Source of the DNA: JAIPEL01 sp050115795
GTDB taxonomy: Bacteria > Desulfobacterota > Desulfobacteria > Desulfobacterales > CAFBRK01
Length of the DNA: 9,995 bases
Reading direction: 5' to 3'
NCBI GenBank assembly: GCA_050115795.1
Contig: JASFPT010000144.1
Coordinates: 1-9,995 of the forward strand
Shown: positions 5,066-9,995 of the stretch, in pieces
Layout of the letters: every line of letters begins with the position of its first letter
Numbering within the stretch: position 1 is the stretch's first letter
Made by a program: the position numbers and the translations under genes
The notes under the pieces: generated by a model
Told to the model about the DNA's origin: nothing
Databases searched by the model: none
Seen by the model: only the letters and a program-made list of their open reading frames with translations

Positions 5066-8000
5066 CTATCGGAGAGAGAACTTCACCTGGCTTTTGCCGG
5101 TCTCCTCCGTCCCTTTGCCTTCGGCAGCGGTGAGAATCTTCGGCTCCACGATGAACAGGCGGTCGGAACCGACCCGGCCGGTTTCCAGCATCCGGCTCTT
5201 GACGGCGTCGGCCCGCTCCACGGCGAGCTGACGAAGGTCGTTTTCGGTGAAGATGAATTGGGTCATCAACAGCTTTTCCATCTCCTCGGGGGAAAGCGCC
5301 TTGATCCTTCCGTCTGCATCCCGGGGCTTGGGAAAATCGGCTGCATCGTAGGCCTTCTGCAGGTAGCGGGGGTACTCCTCCGGGGAGATCTCAATATCCT
5401 CCAGCGGAACGGCCGTCTCCCCTCTTCTGGTGAGATCCCGGAGCTTCTGGGATCGAACCAGATCTTCAAACTTCCTCTGCCGCAGCGCCTCCGGGTCGGC
5501 TTTCGGGTCGGCGTCGCCCCGTATTTCCAGCTGCAGGGCCGGGCGTTCGGCCAGCGCCGTGGTCAGGGCGTCGAGTTTTTCGGCCGCGGCGGCGGTGATG
5601 TCGACGCTGCCCGCCTCGAAATCGACAAAGCTGAGCTCCTCTTGTTGGCCCGCCAGGTTGCCGAGGAAGGCAAACGGCGAAGAGATAATCTTCACCAGCA
5701 GGTTGCCGATGACCTGCAAAACGGTCCGCCCCAGGCTGAACTGCGGGTCATCCAGATCCCCTTCCACCGGCACATCGAGGGTGATGGTGCCGCTGGGGTC
5801 TTTCAGCAGGGAGATGGCCAGCGCCACCGGAAGCGACGTGGCGTCTTCGCTGTCGACCCGATCGCCGAGGGTCAGCTCCTCGAAGTAGGCCCGGTTGTCC
5901 CCCTTCAGATGGGTTCCCTTCAGCAGGTAACCCAGCTCGAGGGTGAGCAGCCCCTTTTCGAGTTTGTATCCGAGAAATTTGCCGCTGTAGGGGCTGAACG
6001 GTGACAAATCGATGTCCCGGATCGTCAGCGTCACGTCGGCGAAGCGATTTTCGGCAAGGGGGTTGATCTTTCCTTTGATCTCGAGAGGGGCCCGCTTTTC
6101 CCAGCTTCCGTTGAGCAGCACATCGGCCCGGTCGGTTTCAATCGAGGAGAGCCCCGATACCCGCCCTCCGATTTCGGTCAGGTCCCCCTTGAAATTAAAC
6201 GGGTTGAAAAGGTCGGTGAAGTTGATGTGGCTGTTCTGGAGGGTCACCGCACCGATCTGAATCGACGGGGCGCCGCCGGCACCGGGCTCTTTGGGCGCCG
6301 ACGGGGCCTCGCCCTTGCTGTCTTTCGTCTGCGCCCGCGCTTCGGCTTTCTGTGCTGCAGAAAGGGCCGGCTCTTTCTCCGGACCGCCGGAGACGGCGTC
6401 GATCACGTTGACCGTTCCGTCTTTGTCGATGATGACCCGGCTGTATAGGCCGGTCAGTCCGACCTCCTTGACCGACACCGACGCCGGCGGCAAGCGGACG
6501 TCCATATCGGAAAGATAAAGCGATTCCCAGTCGATGAATTCGAGGGTGTCTTCCTTGTCCACGGACTTGAAACCGTTGACCTCGGCGTTTCCGGTGTAGC
6601 GGATCTGCGGTGTCCCCGGATCGGAGGCGTCGAGTTGAAACCGACCGCCGACCGATAAAGTGCCCCCGGTGACGATGATCTTGACCCGGTCGGTGAAATA
6701 GGGCTGGTAGGCGCGGATATCGAACCGGTTCACATCGACCTGCAGATCGGCCGTCACCGGGTTGATGCCGAGCGTGCCTTTCAGATCGGCGGACCCTCCC
6801 CTGGATCCCTTGAAAGAGAGACCTACCTTGGCGGCGCTGCCCCTGGCGTTGCTCAGACCGTCCAGTGCGATGCGGATGTCGCTCACATCCCCGGAGACGG
6901 TTTCGGTGGGCCGCCGGTCTTCGATCCGGACCCGGTAGTCCTCGATCCGCACCCGGTCGACCGAAACCTGCATCGGCCCGGGCGGCTCGACCGCAGCGCC
7001 GCCTCCCTCAGCAGTTGCGGCAGGCCGGCCCTTTTCTCCCGGTGCTGCGTCCTTCTCGGGCAACGCCACCAGCCCGGCCAGGTTGATTGTCCCATCTCTG
7101 CGGTGGAGGTAGAAAACTTCCCCTTTCCCGGAGGTCACCTCGCCGACCGACAAGCGTCGGCCGACCGACGAAAAAGAGACACCGCTCACGTCGAGAGTGG
7201 GAATCGAAACGACCCGCACCTGGTCTTCCGGATGATAGAGCACCAGTTCGCGAAGGGCTGCCTTTCCTTCCTCCACGTCGATCTTGGGCGACGGACCGCC
7301 GGCGGCAACCGCAAAACGGCCGCCCAGCGACAACCGGCCGCTTCGAAGTTCGAATTTCAGCAGGTCCGCCGCATACGGCACGTAGCGGGCGAGGTCGATC
7401 TCATCGATGGTAAACGCTCCGGCGGTGCGGACCGGGAAAAGAGAAAAGGTTCCGTCCACGGCGGCCGATTCGTCGGCATCGGTGGTAAAGGCGAGTCGAA
7501 CCGTTGCGCTGTTTTCCGGGTCGAGAGAAAATTGCGCCGCTGAGAATTCGATTCCGGAAAGGGTGGTCTCAAACCCGCCGGCGACCGCCTCGTCGACAAA
7601 CCGGGCGCTGCCCCCGGAAGCGATCGCCTGTTTCACCAGAAGCGAAATCCCGGGCGCCGCGGCTTCGGGAGGCGCTTGGGACGTTTTTTCGCTCCCGGAA
7701 GACGGAGACAGCGGGACCAGGTCGAGCAGGTTGAGCGCCCCCTCCCGATCACGAACAACCAGGACCTCCGGACGGGTGATCCGGGCTTCCCCCACGGTCA
7801 GCGCCGGGGCCAACAGGTCGCTTTTTTCCAGCACCACCGCAATCTCCGGGGTCTGGATCATGGTCCGTCCGCGTCGGTCGAGGATCTTTACCGTCGACAG
7901 GCGGACAGGCCCTGACACTACCAGAGACCTCTTGCCCTCCGGCGGCTGTAGGAAAGCGACCTGAAGGGAAACCCCGAGTAATGCCGTATCGATGACGGCG

Positions 8001-8737
8001 GCGGGCTTCGTCGGCAGGTAGACCAGATAGCGGGGAATCGCGAGATTTTCGACCGAGACGGTGGCCGCCGCCGACCGGTCGGCGGCAAAGGGCATGGCTT
8101 TTGCCGTGATCGAAACGGAGGCGCCGTCGACGGTGGCCGAGAGGTCCGCCGACACTTCCTTGCCGGTCCCTTCGGGCAGACTCGACAGGTCGACAGCCTT
8201 CAGATCGAGTCCTTCGATCCGGTGCCGACTCCCGGCAAAACGGTCCTCGAATGCAACACGGGCCCCGGAGATCTGGAGGTCTTGCACGGCAAACCGAAAC
8301 GGTTTTTTGCCTTCGGCATCGTCGCTACGAGGTTGTGTTCCAGCTTCCGGGATCAGGTCCGAAAAGTTGAATCGACGCTCACCGGTCCGCACCACCGTCG
8401 CTTCGAATCCCTCCAGCCGAACCTCCCGAAGCACGGCTGCCCATCGGAGCAGGGAAGAAAGCTGCAGATTGACGTACAGCCGCCGGAAGCCCGCAAACGG
8501 CGATCCTTCCGCATCCGAGACGCGCAGGTCTTCCAGGGTGATCGACAGGGCATAGGGGTTGACCCTCACCTTGCCGAGGCCGACCTCCCGTTTCAAGACC
8601 TCTTCCAGCTTGTCGGGAAGCACCGAGCTGACGATCGCGGGCAATGCGAAAAACCCGAACAGCGTATAGAAAAGGACGATAACCGTCGCGGTGATGATCC
8701 ATCTTTTCCATCGTGTCCATGCGCTGGTAACGTCCAT
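5066..8737 (-). CDS. DUF748-type AsmA-like giant periplasmic protein with OmpA-like C-terminal segment
   Basis: A 1223-residue protein with one N-terminal membrane anchor (about 13-40, IITATVIVLFYTLFGFFALP) and a long periplasmic part. After the anchor, LEEVLKREVGLGKVRVNPYALSI-type sequence and FNFSDLIP (123-130) mark the AsmA/DUF748 family. AsmA relatives such as TamB and YhdP carry phospholipids between membranes along a beta-groove; DUF748 members are less studied. Four modules repeat about every 216-235 residues (see findings), separated by Ala/Pro/Gly/Lys-rich linkers at about 345-362, 560-588 and 786-825. From 1038, FEAGSVDITAAAAEKL and LEIRGDADP look like the first half of an OmpA peptidoglycan-binding motif; LAVERADAVKSRMLETG (about 1134-1190 region) resembles the second half. 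The ATG at 8735-8737 has GGAG 10 nt upstream. It lies 45 nt after the ferritin-like gene and 120 nt ahead of the channel. Likely role (inference): envelope lipid transport or an inner/outer-membrane bridge. Confidence 0.88.
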   Translation of the reverse strand: MDVTSAWTRWKRWIITATVIVLFYTLFGFFALPAIVSSVLPDKLEEVLKREVGLGKVRVNPYALSITLEDLRVSDAEGSPFAGFRRLYVNLQLSSLLRWAAVLREVRLEGFEATVVRTGERRFNFSDLIPEAGTQPRSDDAEGKKPFRFAVQDLQISGARVAFEDRFAGSRHRIEGLDLKAVDLSSLPEGTGKEVSADLSATVDGASVSITAKAMPFAADRSAAATVSVENLAIPRYLVYLPTKPAAVIDTALLGVSLQVAFLQPPEGKRSLVVSGPVRLSTVKILDRRGRTMIQTPEIAVVLEKSDLLAPALTVGEARITRPEVLVVRDREGALNLLDLVPLSPSSGSEKTSQAPPEAAAPGISLLVKQAIASGGSARFVDEAVAGGFETTLSGIEFSAAQFSLDPENSATVRLAFTTDADESAAVDGTFSLFPVRTAGAFTIDEIDLARYVPYAADLLKFELRSGRLSLGGRFAVAAGGPSPKIDVEEGKAALRELVLYHPEDQVRVVSIPTLDVSGVSFSSVGRRLSVGEVTSGKGEVFYLHRRDGTINLAGLVALPEKDAAPGEKGRPAATAEGGGAAVEPPGPMQVSVDRVRIEDYRVRIEDRRPTETVSGDVSDIRIALDGLSNARGSAAKVGLSFKGSRGGSADLKGTLGINPVTADLQVDVNRFDIRAYQPYFTDRVKIIVTGGTLSVGGRFQLDASDPGTPQIRYTGNAEVNGFKSVDKEDTLEFIDWESLYLSDMDVRLPPASVSVKEVGLTGLYSRVIIDKDGTVNVIDAVSGGPEKEPALSAAQKAEARAQTKDSKGEAPSAPKEPGAGGAPSIQIGAVTLQNSHINFTDLFNPFNFKGDLTEIGGRVSGLSSIETDRADVLLNGSWEKRAPLEIKGKINPLAENRFADVTLTIRDIDLSPFSPYSGKFLGYKLEKGLLTLELGYLLKGTHLKGDNRAYFEELTLGDRVDSEDATSLPVALAISLLKDPSGTITLDVPVEGDLDDPQFSLGRTVLQVIGNLLVKIISSPFAFLGNLAGQQEELSFVDFEAGSVDITAAAAEKLDALTTALAERPALQLEIRGDADPKADPEALRQRKFEDLVRSQKLRDLTRRGETAVPLEDIEISPEEYPRYLQKAYDAADFPKPRDADGRIKALSPEEMEKLLMTQFIFTENDLRQLAVERADAVKSRMLETGRVGSDRLFIVEPKILTAAEGKGTEETGKSQVKFSLR

Positions 8738-8782
8738 TTGTATCGGGCTCCGTGTCTTTCGGGGGGGCGGAAACCGGCAGGG

Positions 8783-9637
8783 CTAGCGTTTCAGCCAGTC
8801 TTCGATCTCTTCCGCTTCGTACTGTTCCTGGGCGATGCTCAAGTCGAGGTTGAAGATCAGTCCGGAATGTTTTCGGGCTTCCGGATCGTCTTTGATGGCC
8901 TGGTGTCCCTGACGGGTCTGGCGCACGTCTTCCAGAATGCCCTTGAGGGCCATTCCGATGGCGCTGCTCAGATTCAGGGCACCCGCCTGGAAGCGCGGCT
9001 CGATTCCGTTTTCCGCGACCTCCTCGGCCACATGGGCGAGCTGCTTCATGTTGGTCATGGAAAAGTCCATGAGTTGCCATCCGCGGATGTCTTCTTTCTG
9101 GAAAACCCAGGCATCCCGGACGGTCTGAAGCACCTGGGTGTACTTTCGCTGGACCATGTCCTGAATCTTTTCTACCAGTTCGGGAGGAAGTTCGTTTTCT
9201 TCGCCGGGCAGACCGGCAGCCTGCTCCGGGGTGAGCTTGTCCAGGACCCGTTGAAACTTGTCGGCGTGCATCTGCGACTCCCACCCCTCCCGGTGCAGCA
9301 CCCGCTTGATGTGGGGGTCGTCCACCTGGTCGGCCTGGCCGTGATAATGCGGAACCAGTTTTTTCTCGTATTCGACGTAGGACCGGAAAATCGTCTCCCG
9401 GTTGGTCGGGTCATAGGGGTACGGGGCGGGTTTCATCTCCGGCTCTCCGCCCAACTTCCCGACGATCATGCCCAGCCAGTTCATGTGCCACATCTCCTCC
9501 CTTGCCCGGGAAAGCAGGCCAGCACCCAGGGGGGAATCCTCTCCTTCCAGGTAGCTGTGAACCAGATAACGGATGATGGCTGCGTGCTCGTCGGCCATGT
9601 CGCGGTTGAGCATCTCGATCAGCGCCTTTTTTTCCAT
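8783..9637 (-). CDS. ferritin-like protein with a degenerate second copy of the domain
   Basis: A 284-residue soluble protein. The first half (about 1-135) has the four-helix ligand pattern of bacterioferritin-type diiron proteins: E17 (ADEHAAIIRYL), E48-x-x-H51 (REEMWHMNW), E89 or E91 (YVEYEKK), and E120 with H124 (WESQMHADKF). Such proteins oxidise or store iron or protect against oxidants. The second half (about 155-284) aligns with it by eye but lacks most ligands. It is longer than bacterioferritin (about 158) because of this duplication. I start at the ATG 9635-9637: it has AGGAGGA 4 nt upstream, and the 11 residues of upstream read-through lack a good start. It is the first gene after the promoter at 9682-9710 and is followed by the DUF748 gene 45 nt on. 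The exact substrate is not determinable; a rubrerythrin-like or encapsulin-cargo role is an alternative, though no rubredoxin motif (CxxC) is present. Confidence 0.85.
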   Translation of the reverse strand: MEKKALIEMLNRDMADEHAAIIRYLVHSYLEGEDSPLGAGLLSRAREEMWHMNWLGMIVGKLGGEPEMKPAPYPYDPTNRETIFRSYVEYEKKLVPHYHGQADQVDDPHIKRVLHREGWESQMHADKFQRVLDKLTPEQAAGLPGEENELPPELVEKIQDMVQRKYTQVLQTVRDAWVFQKEDIRGWQLMDFSMTNMKQLAHVAEEVAENGIEPRFQAGALNLSSAIGMALKGILEDVRQTRQGHQAIKDDPEARKHSGLIFNLDLSIAQEQYEAEEIEDWLKR

Positions 9638-9681
9638 GCTTCCTCCTGCTCGGTTTTGTAGGGTAATCACTCAATAGGATA

Positions 9682-9710
9682 TTCATAAGGAAGCATGCCC
9701 CGGAAGTCAA
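9682..9710 (-). promoter_or_regulatory. sigma-70-type promoter of the ferritin-like operon
   Basis: On the minus strand TTGACT (complement of 9705-9710, 5 of 6) and TATGAA (complement of 9682-9687, 4 of 6) are separated by exactly 17 nt. Transcription would begin about 38 nt before the ATG at 9637. No recognisable Fur or PerR operator overlaps it. Confidence 0.6.
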
Positions 9711-9825
9711 AGGTAAACCGTCCGCTTTTTGGCCGTCCGGGCATTTTCCGGGCCGTATCCAGCTTCATTGGCAACGCCTTGCACCGGCGGCTGCGAACGC
9801 GTTATAGAGAGGCTTGAACTATCAT

Positions 9826-9852
9826 CGGTTCCATGCCTGGCATAGGGAACCG
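9826..9852 (+). promoter_or_regulatory. inverted repeat upstream of the aminopeptidase gene (operator or leader hairpin)
   Basis: Arms CGGTTCC (9826-9832) and GGAACCG (9846-9852), joined by ATGCC and GGCAT (9833-9837, 9839-9843), form a 12-pair near-palindrome around a single T, with a 2-nt bulge (AG at 9844-9845). It ends 43 nt before the ATG. It could be a regulator's operator or a 5'-leader hairpin; the following CCCTTTT is too poor a T-run for a clear terminator. Confidence 0.45.
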
Positions 9853-9895
9853 CCCTTTTCCGCAGACCCCTTCAGAGAAAGGAAACCCCCGATCC

Positions 9896-9995
9896 ATGGC
9901 CGACTTTGCTCCCGTGCACTACGGCATCCGTCTTTTCCCGGACCTGGCGTCGTTCCGTTTTTCCGGCCGAACCCGGGTGCGCCTGGCTCCCCGTC
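9896..9995 (+). CDS. M1-family aminopeptidase, N-terminal fragment
   Basis: Only 33 codons fit before the right edge. The N-terminus MADFAPVHYGIRLFPDL continues with ASFRFSGRTRVRLAPR. This matches the opening beta strands of M1 zinc aminopeptidases, which begin with P-x-H-Y, a strand, the PDL turn and then F-x-G. The enzymes cut N-terminal residues from peptides, normally in the cytoplasm. The catalytic HExxH and GAMEN motifs lie outside the window. The ATG at 9896-9898 is the only start in frame nearby; the purine-rich AAAGGAAA (9878-9885) is about 11-12 nt ahead, a wider gap than ideal. It is divergent from the ferritin-like gene with 258 nt between them, and a near-palindrome at 9826-9852 lies in its leader. 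The identity is likely but rests on a short stretch. Confidence 0.7.
   Translation, partial: MADFAPVHYGIRLFPDLASFRFSGRTRVRLAPR

Noticed and set aside
4643..6004. 453-codon open frame on the plus strand
   Set aside because: It is antisense to the channel N-terminus and DUF748 C-terminus and low in structure-forming residues; no family match is apparent.
8222..9661. 479-codon open frame on the plus strand
   Set aside because: It lies opposite both the ferritin-like and DUF748 genes and bridges their boundary, has no recognisable domain, and the minus-strand genes have motifs and ribosome binding sites.
9670..9690. possible PerR-like operator at the ferritin promoter
   Set aside because: Only about 9 of 14 positions match the PerR consensus and the symmetry is poor, so it is not supported despite the attractive gene context.
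9779..9808. possible promoter for the aminopeptidase (TTGCAC, 18 nt, TATAGA)
   Set aside because: The -35 matches only 3 of 6 and the -10 only 4 of 6; too weak to list as a feature.

Overview
The window is bacterial, dense and GC-rich (roughly 60% by eye). It reads like a Gram-negative anaerobe of the Desulfobacterota / former Deltaproteobacteria. That placement is an inference from a GAF-type protein resembling pilus or secretion ATPases, a beta-oxidation-type crotonase and a large periplasmic AsmA/DUF748 protein; no marker gene settles it. All complete genes lie on the minus strand. Only the last, partial gene is on the plus strand. I see no rRNA, tRNA, CRISPR array, insertion sequence or phage gene.

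Right to left (the direction of transcription): a divergent intergenic region (9638-9895) separates a plus-strand M1-type aminopeptidase fragment from a minus-strand train of four genes. The train is a duplicated ferritin-like protein (8783-9637), a 1223-residue DUF748/AsmA-like protein (5066-8737), a large MscS-family channel with a signal peptide (2873-4945), and an EamA/DMT-family transporter (1965-2870). Gaps are 45, 120 and 2 nt, so the four may form one operon from a good sigma-70-like promoter at 9682-9710, although an extra promoter in the 120-nt gap cannot be excluded.

Next comes a 324-nt intergenic segment (1641-1964) with heptanucleotide repeats in inverted orientation, weak terminator-like hairpins and a TTGACA promoter. 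It leads into a single crotonase gene (849-1640), whose stop codon sits inside a perfect 9-bp inverted repeat. Just beyond it, a near-consensus promoter (781-810) drives a long leader, a small two-helix membrane protein with a TTG start (375-626), and the N-terminal end of a GAF-domain protein (1-282) that runs out of the window.

Working together (inference): the ferritin-like/DUF748/MscS/EamA set looks like an envelope and stress module, with metal or redox protection in the cytoplasm, a lipid-bridge-like periplasmic protein, an osmotic release channel and a drug/metabolite exporter. The crotonase belongs to acyl-CoA metabolism and is transcribed separately. The most interesting signals are the fourfold repeat and split OmpA-like tail of the DUF748 protein, the ferritin duplication with a second half that has lost its metal ligands, the heptamer repeats that supply the transporter's stop codon, and the hairpin in front of the aminopeptidase.
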